DNA of 64,000 bases, from positions 124,001-188,000 of the forward strand of contig QQVE01000048.1 of assembly GCA_003389325.1 (NCBI GenBank), read 5' to 3'. The DNA is from Planctomycetota bacterium (GTDB taxonomy: Bacteria > Planctomycetota > Planctomycetia > Pirellulales > PALSA-1355). Positions 30,805 through 40,339 of this stretch are shown here, in pieces. The notes below the pieces were generated by a model. That model made no database searches. It was not told where the DNA came from and was given only the letters and a program-made list of their open reading frames with translations. Both the position numbers and the translations under genes were made by a program. Position 1 is the first letter of the stretch; every line of letters starts with the position of its first letter.

Positions 30805-32535
30805 GTGTCCCGTTACATACTTGGCTTGCATGCCGGACATAATGCCAGCGTCGCCATCGGCGACGAATCGGGAATTTTGCACGCCGTGCAGGAAGAGCGG
30901 CTCACCGGCGAGAAGAACTACTGGGGCTTCCCCCGCCATGCCATCGCCGCCTGCATGGCACACGTGGGGGCCACGCGCGACGACCTCCTTGCGCTGACCT
31001 ACGGCGGAAACCAGGTGCTCTGCCGGTACCACAGCCGCCAGGATGTGATCGAGGCCTATCGCCGGCAGTCGACCTTCAGCGGTCGCATCCGGCAGCAGGT
31101 CGCCATTCCGCTCGTGCTTACGCTCAATCCCAACTATGGGCAGGACAAGCTTCGCGGGCATCTGGCCGAGGTCGGCCTGGGCGACATGCCCGTGGCGCAC
31201 TATGACCACCATCTGGCCCACGCCGCCACGGCCTACTACGGGCTGCGCACGTCGCCGAGCGACAAGTACCTCGTGCTGACGTGCGACGGCGTGGGCGACA
31301 ATATCTGCGCCTCGGTGCGCGTGTGGGGCGACGGCCAGTGCGAAAAGCTGGCTGAGACCGACCAAGGCGACTCGCTGGGATCGATCTATAGTTGGGTCAC
31401 CTACGGCATGGGGTTCGTGCCGCTGGAACACGAGTACAAATTGATGGGCATGGGACCCTACGCCTCGGATCGCGCGGCGCAGGAAACCGCTGAAGTCTTC
31501 CGCCGATACTTGTGGCTGCGGCCCGACGGACTCGGGTTCGAACGCACGACCCACCGCAAGACGAACTTTCTCTACCGCCGGCTGGAACGCGATCTGCGCG
31601 GCATGCGCTTCGACTACGTCTGCGCCGGCCTGCAGCGCTTTACCGAGGATCTGCTCAGCGAGTGGGTTCAGCACGCGGTGCGGGCCACGGGCGTGCGCAA
31701 GGTGCTCGCCGCGGGCGGCGTGTTCATGAACGTGAAGGCGAACAAGCGCATCGCCGAGTTGCCCGAAGTCGAGCTCTTCGAGGCTTTTCCTTCGTGCGGC
31801 GACGAGACCCTGTCGCTGGGGGCCTACTATCTTGAAGCCGCCAGGCAGTACGGCGACGAGGCGGTCCAGCCGCTCAATCATTTTTACCTGGCCGACGCCC
31901 CGGCCGAAGACGACGTGCTGGCGGCGATCGAGAAGAGCGGATTCTGCTACGAGAAGCCCGATAACATCGCCGAAGCCGTGGCCGAGCTGCTCACCGAGGG
32001 CAAGCCCGTGGCTCGCTGTGCCGGTTCGATGGAGTTCGGCGCCCGAGCCTTGGGCAATCGCTCGATTCTGGCCGATCCCCGCTCGCAGGACGTCGTGCGG
32101 GTGATCAACCAGATGGTCAAGAAGCGCGACTTCTGGATGCCTTTTGCTCCGATGGTCAAAGAGGAACGGCAACACGACTACATTCAGAATCCGAAAAACT
32201 TACGCAGCCCGTTCATGATGATGACGTTCGATACGCGCGAGAATTTCCGCGACTTGATCGCGGCAGTGCACAATGCCGATTTGACCTGCCGAGCGCAGAT
32301 TCTCTCGCGGGGGCAGAACCCGGCCATGCACGATATCCTGAGCGCGTTCGAGCGTCGCACCGGCCGGGCGGTGATTCTCAACACGTCTTTCAACTTGCAC
32401 GGCTACCCGATCGTCCGCACGGCCACAGAAGCCCTCGGCGTTCTGCGCGATTCGGGGCTCGAACACTTGCAGGTCGGCGACTACCTGGTACATAAGCACG
32501 GGGCCGGGTCGAATAACGGCTCGCCTGCGCGATAG
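30805..32535 (+). CDS. Carbamoyltransferase, NodU/CmcH family (copy 1)
   Basis: The 576-residue protein has a Kae1-like N-domain with GLHAGHNASVAIGD and HHLAHAATAYYG, the His-rich iron/phosphate site of the family, and a C-terminal domain with LAAGGVFMNVKANKRI, SMEFGARALGNRSIL and LNTSFNLHGYPIVRT. Members use carbamoyl phosphate and ATP to carbamoylate a hydroxyl group of a sugar or antibiotic. GTG at 30805 is the start: AGGAG precedes it by about 8 bases. It is only distantly similar to the second carbamoyltransferase at 38064, so the two may target different hydroxyls of the polymer. Confidence 0.9.
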   Translation: MSRYILGLHAGHNASVAIGDESGILHAVQEERLTGEKNYWGFPRHAIAACMAHVGATRDDLLALTYGGNQVLCRYHSRQDVIEAYRRQSTFSGRIRQQVAIPLVLTLNPNYGQDKLRGHLAEVGLGDMPVAHYDHHLAHAATAYYGLRTSPSDKYLVLTCDGVGDNICASVRVWGDGQCEKLAETDQGDSLGSIYSWVTYGMGFVPLEHEYKLMGMGPYASDRAAQETAEVFRRYLWLRPDGLGFERTTHRKTNFLYRRLERDLRGMRFDYVCAGLQRFTEDLLSEWVQHAVRATGVRKVLAAGGVFMNVKANKRIAELPEVELFEAFPSCGDETLSLGAYYLEAARQYGDEAVQPLNHFYLADAPAEDDVLAAIEKSGFCYEKPDNIAEAVAELLTEGKPVARCAGSMEFGARALGNRSILADPRSQDVVRVINQMVKKRDFWMPFAPMVKEERQHDYIQNPKNLRSPFMMMTFDTRENFRDLIAAVHNADLTCRAQILSRGQNPAMHDILSAFERRTGRAVILNTSFNLHGYPIVRTATEALGVLRDSGLEHLQVGDYLVHKHGAGSNNGSPAR

Positions 32536-32541
32536 GTGCTC

Positions 32542-33762
32542 ATGAACAGCTCTTTAGCGGATCTGCGACTGGGGGTCATTTCGTGCGTCGTTGCCGCGCG
32601 CAACGAGCGGGGCCAACTGTTGTGCAACCACTCCATGGGCCGGCTGATCGATCGGTTTCGCGAGCTCGTCCCGCAGACGCGGCTGTGCGTGCCGGTGGCG
32701 TCGAAGCTCGACCGCAGCATGAACTACGAGCTGTCGCTGCCACGTGAAGACGTGACCGAGCTTCCGCCGCTGTCCAGCGTCGCTCGTTCGCAACTCTACT
32801 ATCTGCCCACGTGGCGGACCGTGCGGAAGTTTGTGAAGACCGTCGACGCACTATTTATCCGCGTACCCTTTCAGTTGCCGTCCACGCTGTTGGGTTTGAA
32901 CAAGCCGAAGCTGGTCCACGTGGTCAGCAACCCTTACCAGATCATTTCGGCGTCGAGCGACTACCGCGGGCTGCGCCGGCTGCTGGCCCTGCGCTATGCG
33001 GCGTTCGCCAACCTAGCCATCCGTCGCATGGCCGCCGAGCCGATGACCCGCGTGGCCACCAACGGCCGCGAGATGTGGGACCTGCTCGACTGCCGCGAGG
33101 GGCGCGTCGTGGTCTCTTCTTGTATCTATGAGCGCGAGATGCGCCCCCGCGAGGACCTTGGGCTAGGCGATCCGCCGCGAATCCTCTTCGTGGGCTATCT
33201 GCGTCCGGAGAAGGGAGTCGACTACCTGCTCGACGCCTTCGAGGCACTACGCCGCAAGCGCCCGCTCAAGTTGACGCTGGTGGGCGGTTCCGATCGGGTG
33301 ACCAATGCCGAGGCCCGCATCCACGAGCGGATTCGCCACAGTCCGTTTCGCGACGACATCACGCTGGCCGGCATGCTCGACTTCGGCGAGCCGCTGTTCG
33401 AGATGTATCGCAGCCACGACGTGTACGTGCTGCCAAGCCTGTCGGAGGGCACGCCGCGCACGCTGGTCGAGGCCCGTTCGTTCGGCTGCCCGGTGGTGGC
33501 CACCCGCGCCGGTGGCATTCCCTCATCGGTCGACGACGGCAAGAATGGCTTGCTGGTCGAGCCGCGCGACGCGGCGTCGCTGGGGGCCGCGATCGAACGG
33601 CTGTTGGACGACGAGTCGCTTCGCCGCCGACTCATCGAAGAAGGCGTGCGCAGTGCGCGGAGCCATAGCCTGGAGGGATTCGCCGATGAATTGCTGGAGG
33701 AGGTGGCGCTGGTAGCCGGCGGCAGCATCGGCGGTCCCGTTCTCGAGCAGGTTCATCGCTAG
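32542..33762 (+). CDS. Glycosyltransferase family 4 (copy 2)
   Basis: The 406-residue protein has its most conserved part in the C-domain: PRILFVGYLRPEKGVDYLLDAFE, LKLTLVGGSD, and YVLPSLSEGTPRTLVEARSFGCPVVAT, with the paired acidic residues of GT4 catalysis, then GIPSSVDDGKNGLLV. The N-domain is less conserved (GVISCVVAARNERG). It is a retaining transferase of unknown specificity. ATG at 32542 is chosen; a GTG directly after the preceding stop at 32536 is in frame. The asparagine-synthase gene follows after 6 bases. Confidence 0.88.
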   Translation: MNSSLADLRLGVISCVVAARNERGQLLCNHSMGRLIDRFRELVPQTRLCVPVASKLDRSMNYELSLPREDVTELPPLSSVARSQLYYLPTWRTVRKFVKTVDALFIRVPFQLPSTLLGLNKPKLVHVVSNPYQIISASSDYRGLRRLLALRYAAFANLAIRRMAAEPMTRVATNGREMWDLLDCREGRVVVSSCIYEREMRPREDLGLGDPPRILFVGYLRPEKGVDYLLDAFEALRRKRPLKLTLVGGSDRVTNAEARIHERIRHSPFRDDITLAGMLDFGEPLFEMYRSHDVYVLPSLSEGTPRTLVEARSFGCPVVATRAGGIPSSVDDGKNGLLVEPRDAASLGAAIERLLDDESLRRRLIEEGVRSARSHSLEGFADELLEEVALVAGGSIGGPVLEQVHR

Positions 33763-33768
33763 ACAACC

Positions 33769-35604
33769 ATGTGCGGTATCGTTGCCATTGCCCGACTGCC
33801 CGGCGTCGACGTTCCAGCAGGAACCGTCGAGGCGATGACCGAACTGGTCGCCCACCGCGGGCCCGACGGATCGGGCACCGAGCACCTCGCTCTCGGGGGC
33901 GGGGAGCCATGGGGCGTGGCACTCGGGCATCGCCGGTTGTCGATCATCGACTTAAGCGAAGCCGGTCGCCAGCCCATGGTGTACCGCGACCGCCTGTGGA
34001 TCACGTACAACGGCGAGGTCTACAACTACGTCGAGCTGCGGCGCGAGTTGGAGCAGGCGGGCCACGCGTTCCATTCGCACAGCGATACCGAAGTGATCCT
34101 GGCCGCCTACGACGAGTGGGGGCCGTCTTGCTTCGAGCGATTTCGCGGCATGTGGGGCCTGGTGATCGTCGACGTGCCCCGCCGGCGAGCGATCCTGTGC
34201 CGCGACCGCATGGGGATCAAGCCTTTGTATTTCACCCGCCGCCAGGGCATGGTGGCCGCCGCTTCGGAGATCAAGCAGTTTCGCGCTCTGCCCTGTGGCC
34301 GCTTGCAGGCCGACCCGACGGCCGTGCGGCGCTATCTGGCCACCGGATACGAGGACAGCGCCACGACGTTTTTCGCCGACGTGCAGACCGTTCCGGCCGG
34401 CACGTACCAGGTGCTCGAACTCGACACCCTCGAGCTTTCGCCGCCGCAGCCGTACTGGTTTCCCGAACGCGTCGAAGAGACGGTCACACGTCCCGAGGAG
34501 GCTGCCGAGCGGTTTCGGCAGACGCTGCACGACTCGGTGCGGCTGCACATGCGCAGCGACGTGCCGGTGGGCTGTGCGCTTTCCGGCGGCCTTGACTCAA
34601 GCGCCGTGGCTGCCTGCATCACTTCGCTCGAGAACGGCGAGGGGCCCAAGGGGGCGCTCAACACCTTCAGCGTGGTTTTTCCCGGCGACGCCATCGACGA
34701 GCGCGTGTTCATCGACCAGGTGCTGGCCCGCGTTCCCGCCTCGCCGCACTTCGTCGTTCCCGATGCCGACACGTTCATCGCCGACCTGGACGAGTTTCTG
34801 TGGAAGCATGACGAACCGGTGGGCTCGCTCTCGCAATATGCCGGCTACGCCGTGGCCCGGCTGACGCGTGAAGCGGGTGTGCCCGTGACGCTCAACGGTC
34901 AGGGAGGCGACGAAGTCCTTTCCGGCTACTGGCAGTGCTACTTCGTCCACTTGCAGCGCATGGCGCGTCGATGCCATCTGCTCAACGTGGCCGGCCATCT
35001 GGGCGGTTCGCTGTTGCCCGGCGGCAATCCGGAACTCGTCTGGCAAGTGCCGGGCATGTTCAAACGGTATCTCGACCGTCGGCGTGCGCCCTCCGAGGCC
35101 CGCGGCCCGCTAGCCGAAATGGAGCGGCTCGGCGAGCGGGAATGGCGCGTGTACGAGATCCGCGAGCTGATGCTGCCGCGGTTGCTCAAGTGGGACGACC
35201 GCAACTTCATGGCGTTCTCGGTCGAGGGACGCTATCCGTTTCTGGATCACACGGTGATCGAAATGTGCCTCTCCTTCGCGCCGGGGGTGCTGTACGATCG
35301 CGGCTGGACCAAAGAGCCATTGCGTCGCGGCATGAACGGCATGTTGCCCGACGAAACGCTGCGGCGGCGGAGCAAGATCGGTTTCGAAACGCCGCAGGAT
35401 CGATGGCTCGTTGGTCCGCTGGCTCCGCTGGTCGATGCGGTGATTGCCGGTGATTCGCCCGCCTGGGCCTACACCGACCCGCACGCCGCGCGGGAGCTTG
35501 CCGCGGACGTGCGCCGCTCGCGGGGACAGTCGCTCGAACAGCACCAGGCGCTGCTGCGCATCATGCTGCTCGATCGCTGGATGCGCCGCTTCGAATTGAA
35601 CTGA
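33769..35604 (+). CDS. asnB: Asparagine synthase-type glutamine amidotransferase (glycan cluster copy 2)
   Basis: The 611-residue protein begins MCGIVAIARLPG, with Cys2 as glutaminase nucleophile, then AHRGPDGSGTEH, LGHRRLSIIDLSEAGRQPM and TYNGEVYNY. The synthetase domain has the PP-loop ALSGGLDSSAVA near residue 272 and NGQGGDEVLSGYW. It is closer to classical AsnB than the first copy, which lacks the HRRLSI segment, so both are probably functional and not recent duplicates. It may amidate a uronic acid in the polymer or make asparagine or another amide. It is followed after 9 bases by the GT2 gene. Confidence 0.9.
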   Translation: MCGIVAIARLPGVDVPAGTVEAMTELVAHRGPDGSGTEHLALGGGEPWGVALGHRRLSIIDLSEAGRQPMVYRDRLWITYNGEVYNYVELRRELEQAGHAFHSHSDTEVILAAYDEWGPSCFERFRGMWGLVIVDVPRRRAILCRDRMGIKPLYFTRRQGMVAAASEIKQFRALPCGRLQADPTAVRRYLATGYEDSATTFFADVQTVPAGTYQVLELDTLELSPPQPYWFPERVEETVTRPEEAAERFRQTLHDSVRLHMRSDVPVGCALSGGLDSSAVAACITSLENGEGPKGALNTFSVVFPGDAIDERVFIDQVLARVPASPHFVVPDADTFIADLDEFLWKHDEPVGSLSQYAGYAVARLTREAGVPVTLNGQGGDEVLSGYWQCYFVHLQRMARRCHLLNVAGHLGGSLLPGGNPELVWQVPGMFKRYLDRRRAPSEARGPLAEMERLGEREWRVYEIRELMLPRLLKWDDRNFMAFSVEGRYPFLDHTVIEMCLSFAPGVLYDRGWTKEPLRRGMNGMLPDETLRRRSKIGFETPQDRWLVGPLAPLVDAVIAGDSPAWAYTDPHAARELAADVRRSRGQSLEQHQALLRIMLLDRWMRRFELN

Positions 35605-35613
35605 ACCGTCATC

Positions 35614-36699
35614 ATGTCGACACCGCAAGATACGCCCGAGACATCCGCTCCGTCCGAAACGTTGCAGCGCGACGGCCTGCCGCTGGTTTCGGTCGTGATT
35701 CCGGTGCGCAACGAGGAAGGCTTCATCGCCCGAACGCTCGATCAGATTCTGGCGCAGGACTACCCCGCCGAGTCGATGGAGATCATCGTGGCCGACGGCA
35801 TGTCGGACGATCGCACGCGGGACATCCTGGCCGAGTATGCTGAGCGGTATCCGCAGGTCCGCATGGTCGACAATCCCGAACGCATCACGCCGGTCGGGTT
35901 GAACGTGGCCATCGCCGCCGCGCGGGGCGAGATCATTACCCGCATCGATGGGCACTGCGAAGTAGCTGGCGACTTCATCCGCTGCAACATTGAACTGTTG
36001 GACGAGCACCCCGAGGCCTGGGTCACCGGTGGGCCGATCGTGCATGCCGGCAAGAACGCCTTTGGCGAGGCCGTGGCGGTGGCGATGTCGCATCCGGCCG
36101 GAGTGGGCATGGCCACGCATCGCTTTCCCGACTACGAGGGCTATGTCGAAGGAGCCCAGTTTCCCACCTTCCGCCGCTGGGTGTTCGACCGCATCGGCAT
36201 GTTCGACGAGCGTTTGGTCCGCAACCAGGACGACGAGCTGAACTACCGCATCACCCAGGCCGGCGGCAAGTGTTTCGTCTCGCCCCGCGTGCGCTACGTC
36301 TACTACGTACGTGGCCGCATCGGGCAATTGTTCCGCCAGTACTTCCAATACAGCTTCTGGCGCATCCCCGTGATGAAGAAGCACAAGCGGCCGACCACGC
36401 CGAGGCAGGTGATGCCTCTATTGTTCTACTTCGCCGTCGTGGTGATGGCCATCCTGGGCATCGTGCTCAGGAATCCCTGGGTGGCGCTGGCCCTGCCGGC
36501 GGTATATCTGGCCACGCTGGGCGCAATCGGGCTTTCGCAGATTCCGCGCAAAGGGCTACGCGTTGCGCTGCTGGTGCCGGTGGCAATCGCCGTCATGCAT
36601 CTGGCCTATGCCCTGGGGATGTTGTACGGTTTTTGGGCGAGCGCGTTTCGCCGCCGTGCCTGGGATCCCCGCGGCAGCATGTCGGCGCTCACCCGCTGA
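35614..36699 (+). CDS. Membrane glycosyltransferase family 2 (ExoA-like)
   Basis: The 361-residue protein has a GT-A domain (about 25-260): LVSVVIPVRNEEGFIARTLDQ, EIIVADGMSDDRTRDI and ITRIDGHCEV as the metal site, VRNQDDELNYRI as the catalytic ED-like motif. Three to four transmembrane helices follow (about 275-345), as in succinoglycan ExoA. Such enzymes add beta-linked sugars to a polyprenyl-linked acceptor at the membrane. An 18-residue hydrophilic leader precedes the domain. It lies between the second amidotransferase and the aminotransferase. Confidence 0.88.
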   Translation: MSTPQDTPETSAPSETLQRDGLPLVSVVIPVRNEEGFIARTLDQILAQDYPAESMEIIVADGMSDDRTRDILAEYAERYPQVRMVDNPERITPVGLNVAIAAARGEIITRIDGHCEVAGDFIRCNIELLDEHPEAWVTGGPIVHAGKNAFGEAVAVAMSHPAGVGMATHRFPDYEGYVEGAQFPTFRRWVFDRIGMFDERLVRNQDDELNYRITQAGGKCFVSPRVRYVYYVRGRIGQLFRQYFQYSFWRIPVMKKHKRPTTPRQVMPLLFYFAVVVMAILGIVLRNPWVALALPAVYLATLGAIGLSQIPRKGLRVALLVPVAIAVMHLAYALGMLYGFWASAFRRRAWDPRGSMSALTR

Positions 36700-36751
36700 G
36701 CGATGTGTTACTCGTACCTTGCGATACAACCAAAGTTGATGGAGCATCGTT

Positions 36752-38014
36752 TTGAGTCCCGCTGATACCCGTTCGTCTGGCGCTTCCGATAAGCCGACAA
36801 CCAGCGTCCCGTTTTTCCGGCCCGCTCTCGGCGACGAGGAAATCGATGAAGTCGTGGCCTGCCTGCGTTCGGGTTGGTTGACCAGTGGCCCACGCGTCAA
36901 GCAATTCGAGTCCGACTTTGCGACCGCCGTAGGTGCTCAGCATGCCCTGGCGGTCAGCTCTTGCACGGCGGCATTGCACTTGGCTGTCGACGCCCTCGGG
37001 CTGACTGCCGGACAGGCCGTGCTCGTGCCGACGATGACGTTTGCCGCCACGGCCGAAGTCGTCCGCTATCTGGGCGCCACGCCGGTGCTGGTGGATTGCG
37101 ATCCGTCCACCCAGAACATGGACCTGGCCGACGCCGAGCGCAAGCTCCAGGCATTGGCCTCCGGCCAGATCGCGGCCACGCAAGGCAAGGCGTTGCCCGT
37201 GGTGGGCGTCATGCCCGTGCACGTGGGCGGGGCGATGATGGACATGGCAGCCCTCAACGAATTCGCCGACAAGCACGGCTTGTGGGTCGTGGAAGACGCG
37301 GCCCACGCTTTCCCCGCCGCCTGGCGCCCGTCTTCCGACGCGGCCTGGCAGCGGGCGGGTGAGGGCACGGCCAAAGTGACGTGCTATTCGTTCTATGCCA
37401 ACAAAACGATCACCACGGGCGAAGGGGGCATGGCCGTCACCGACGACCAGGAACTGGCCGACCGCATGCGCATGATGTCGCTGCACGGGCTATCGCACGA
37501 TGCCTGGGACCGCTACCGCGGCGGCGGCACGTGGGACTACCAGATCGTCGAAGCCGGCTACAAGTACAACATGACCGACGTGGCGGCCGCGATCGGCGTG
37601 CACCAGCTCGCCCGAGCCGAGGCCATGCGGCAAGAGCGCGAAAACAGTGCGCGGTGGTATCTCGATGCCCTGGCCGACGTCGAGGAGATCGAACTGCCCG
37701 AAATGCCGGAGAATCGCGTTCACGCCTGGCACCTGTTTCCCGTGCGCTTGCGGCTGGACCGATTGAACATCGACCGCAATGCGTACTTCGCCGCGCTGCG
37801 TGGCGCAGGCATCGGCTGCTCGGTCCATTGGCGGCCGCTACACTTGCATCCCTACTACCGCGAGCGTTTCGGCTGGCGGCCCGAACAGTTCCCCGTGGCC
37901 ACGCCGCTGTGGGAGCGGCTCGTCAGCCTGCCGCTATTTCCCGGCATGCAGGACGCCGAACGAGTACGAGTCGCGCGCGTCGTGCGAGACCTGTGCCGGC
38001 AGCATCGAGCCTGA
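36752..38014 (+). CDS. DegT/DnrJ/EryC1/StrS family sugar aminotransferase
   Basis: The 420-residue PLP enzyme has VPFFRPALGDEEIDEVV, VSSCTAALHLA (phosphate binding), VEDAAHAF with the cofactor-binding Asp, and CYSFYANKTITTGEGGM with the Schiff-base Lys at about 218. The family aminates 3- or 4-keto sugars, as PglE, WbpE or LegC do. With the dehydratase at 11022 it could make a 4-amino-4,6-dideoxy sugar. The start is an unusual TTG: GGAG lies 7 bases upstream and no ATG or GTG precedes the conserved N-terminus in frame. Confidence 0.9.
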   Translation: MSPADTRSSGASDKPTTSVPFFRPALGDEEIDEVVACLRSGWLTSGPRVKQFESDFATAVGAQHALAVSSCTAALHLAVDALGLTAGQAVLVPTMTFAATAEVVRYLGATPVLVDCDPSTQNMDLADAERKLQALASGQIAATQGKALPVVGVMPVHVGGAMMDMAALNEFADKHGLWVVEDAAHAFPAAWRPSSDAAWQRAGEGTAKVTCYSFYANKTITTGEGGMAVTDDQELADRMRMMSLHGLSHDAWDRYRGGGTWDYQIVEAGYKYNMTDVAAAIGVHQLARAEAMRQERENSARWYLDALADVEEIELPEMPENRVHAWHLFPVRLRLDRLNIDRNAYFAALRGAGIGCSVHWRPLHLHPYYRERFGWRPEQFPVATPLWERLVSLPLFPGMQDAERVRVARVVRDLCRQHRA

Positions 38015-38063
38015 TGCCGCCGGGGCGTTCTAAACGACTGCCGGGTTGCCGGGCGAGGTTCGC

Positions 38064-39890
38064 ATGACGGCCATCCTGGGCATCTCGGCGTTCTACCACG
38101 ACGCGGCGGCCGCGCTGGTCGTCGACGGCCGAATCGTGGCCGCCGCCCAGGAAGAGCGTTTCTCGCGACGCAAGCACGACGCCGAGTTTCCGCAACAAGC
38201 CGTCGACTACTGCCTGGAAGCGGCAGGACTCGGGCCCGAGGATCTCGACTACGTCGGGTTCTACGACAAACCGCTATTGAAGTTCGAGCGGCTGTTGGAG
38301 TCCTACCTGGCCTACGCTCCGGCCGGGTTTCGATCATTTCTGCACACGATGCCCTCCTGGCTGCGGCAGAAGCTGCACCTACCGCGCGAGTTGGCACGCG
38401 GGCTGGGGCATCGCTATCGCCGGCGATACGTGTTTGCCGAGCATCACGAGTCGCACGCGGCCAGCGCTTTCTTCCCCTCGCCGTTCGACGAGGCCGCGAT
38501 TCTCACGCTGGACGGCGTGGGCGAATGGGCCACCGCCAGCTTCGGCCGCGGCCGAGGCAACCGTATCACCCTAACGCACGAACTGCACTTTCCCCACTCG
38601 CTGGGCCTGCTGTATTCGGCCTTTACCTACTTCTGCGGGTTTCGGGTCAATTCGGGCGAGCACAAGCTGATGGGCCTGGCTCCCTACGGTGAGCCAAAGT
38701 ACGTCGACCTGATTCTCGACAAGCTGGTGGACTTGAAGCCCGATGGCTCGTTCCGCATGGACATGCGGTATTTCGGCTACTGCGACGGTCTGACGATGAC
38801 CTCGCGGGCCTTCGAGCGTCTGTTCGGCGGGCCGCCCCGCTCGCCGGAAGGTCCGCTGACCGAGCGCGAGATGGACCTGGCGGCATCGGTGCAGGCAGTG
38901 ACCGAGGAAATCATGCTCCGTGCCGCCCGCCACGTTCATCGCCAGACGGGCATGCGCAATCTATGCCTGGCCGGAGGGGTGGCGCTCAATTGCGTCGGCA
39001 ACGGCCGCATCCTGCGCGAGGGTCCCTTCGAGAATCTCTGGATCCAGCCGGCGGCGGGCGATGCGGGAGGGGCGCTTGGCGTGGCATTGTTCATTTGGCA
39101 CCAGTTGCTCGACCGGCCTCGCGAACCCCAACCGGCCGATCGCCAGCAGGGCTCGCTGCTAGGACCATCGTGCGACGTGCAGCAGGTTCGGCAGTTTCTC
39201 GACGCGACCGGGGCTGAGTATCGCTATCTGGAGTCGGACGACGAGCTATGCCAAGTGGTGGCCGACCAACTCGCGGAGGGGAAGGTTGTCGGCTGGTTCT
39301 CGGGACGGATGGAGTTTGGTCCACGGGCGCTTGGGGCGCGGAGCATTCTGGCCGACCCGCGGCCGGCGGGGATGCAGTCGCAGATCAACCTCAAGGTGAA
39401 GTTCCGTGAATCGTTCCGTCCGTTTGGTCCGGCCGTGCTGGCCGAGAGGGCAGGGGAGTACTTCGAGTTGGCAGACGGCACGGCCAGCCCCTACATGCTG
39501 CTGGTGGCACCCGTGGCGGCCGGACAGCGAGTGGAGGCGCGCGACGAGGCGCCGCGACGCGGCTTGGACAAGCTGCACGCGTGCCGTTCGACCGTTCCGG
39601 CGGTGACGCACGTCGACGGCTCGGCCCGAGTCCAAACGGTCGACGCAAGGCATGGCCGCTTGCGACGACTGCTGGAGTGCTTCGAAGCAAGGACCGGTTG
39701 TCCCGTGCTCGTGAACACGAGCTTCAACGTGCGCGGCGAGCCGATCGTGTGCACGCCGGCCGAGGCGTACCGCTGCTTTCAGGAAACAGGAATCGACGTG
39801 CTGGTTCTGGAGCGATTCGTGCTGGAGAAAAAGTCGCCGGCCGCCTCGCATCGTAGCCGGGTAGGCACCAGCCGATTCGGCCAGGGTTAG
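38064..39890 (+). CDS. Carbamoyltransferase, NodU/CmcH family (copy 2)
   Basis: The 608-residue protein has ILGISAFYHDAAAALVVDG, AEHHESHAASAFFPSP and LDGVGEWATAS in the N-domain, and LAGGVALNCVGNGRIL, MEFGPRALGARSIL and NTSFNVRGEPIVCTPAEA in the C-domain. All residues that make the carbamoyl-phosphate and metal sites of the family are present. It is closer than copy 1 to the carbamoyltransferases found beside SxtJ proteins. The ATG at 38064 has GAGG 5 bases upstream; a TTG 18 bases before is rejected. The SxtJ-like gene follows after 4 bases. Confidence 0.92.
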   Translation: MTAILGISAFYHDAAAALVVDGRIVAAAQEERFSRRKHDAEFPQQAVDYCLEAAGLGPEDLDYVGFYDKPLLKFERLLESYLAYAPAGFRSFLHTMPSWLRQKLHLPRELARGLGHRYRRRYVFAEHHESHAASAFFPSPFDEAAILTLDGVGEWATASFGRGRGNRITLTHELHFPHSLGLLYSAFTYFCGFRVNSGEHKLMGLAPYGEPKYVDLILDKLVDLKPDGSFRMDMRYFGYCDGLTMTSRAFERLFGGPPRSPEGPLTEREMDLAASVQAVTEEIMLRAARHVHRQTGMRNLCLAGGVALNCVGNGRILREGPFENLWIQPAAGDAGGALGVALFIWHQLLDRPREPQPADRQQGSLLGPSCDVQQVRQFLDATGAEYRYLESDDELCQVVADQLAEGKVVGWFSGRMEFGPRALGARSILADPRPAGMQSQINLKVKFRESFRPFGPAVLAERAGEYFELADGTASPYMLLVAPVAAGQRVEARDEAPRRGLDKLHACRSTVPAVTHVDGSARVQTVDARHGRLRRLLECFEARTGCPVLVNTSFNVRGEPIVCTPAEAYRCFQETGIDVLVLERFVLEKKSPAASHRSRVGTSRFGQG

Positions 39891-39894
39891 GCTC

Positions 39895-40314
39895 ATGGCT
39901 CTGATTGAGCTCAAACGCGATCCCAGCCAGCGCGAAGTACGCCACTTCGCTTTCGGCTGGCTGCCGGCGGCCTGCTTCGTGCTGGCCGTAGTGGCGGTGA
40001 TGGGCTACGCCTCGTGGAGCGCAGCCGCCGTGCTTGGCGCGGTAGGTGCCCTCAGCATCGTATTGGGGGCCGTATCGCCTCGGACGGCGCGGGGCGTGTA
40101 TCTGGTGTGGATGTGGGCGGCCTATCCGCTGGGCTGGCTGGTATCCCACCTGGTCATCGCCACGATATACTTTCTGCTGATCACGCCGATGGGGTTGGTC
40201 ATGCGACTTGCGGGGCGCGACCCGCTGGGACGCCGCTTCGACCGCGAGGCGGAAACCTACTGGCGACCCCGTACGCGCGAAGCAGATCCATCCAGCTATT
40301 TTCGGCAGTTCTAG
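39895..40314 (+). CDS. SxtJ-like small membrane protein
   Basis: The 139-residue protein has a hydrophilic N-terminus (IELKRDPSQREVRHFAFGW), three hydrophobic helices (about 22-43, 45-64, 72-98) and a C-terminal motif LAGRDPLGRRFDREAETYWRP. This layout and tail match SxtJ, a protein of unknown function named from saxitoxin clusters and often encoded next to NodU-type carbamoyltransferases in surface-glycan loci. The adjacency here, four bases after copy 2, is the typical one. It may anchor or help the carbamoyltransferase at the membrane; this is inference. The small DUF5989 partner often seen after SxtJ was not found. Confidence 0.8.
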   Translation: MALIELKRDPSQREVRHFAFGWLPAACFVLAVVAVMGYASWSAAAVLGAVGALSIVLGAVSPRTARGVYLVWMWAAYPLGWLVSHLVIATIYFLLITPMGLVMRLAGRDPLGRRFDREAETYWRPRTREADPSSYFRQF

Positions 40315-40339
40315 AGTACACCCGCGAAGAGACCGCCGT

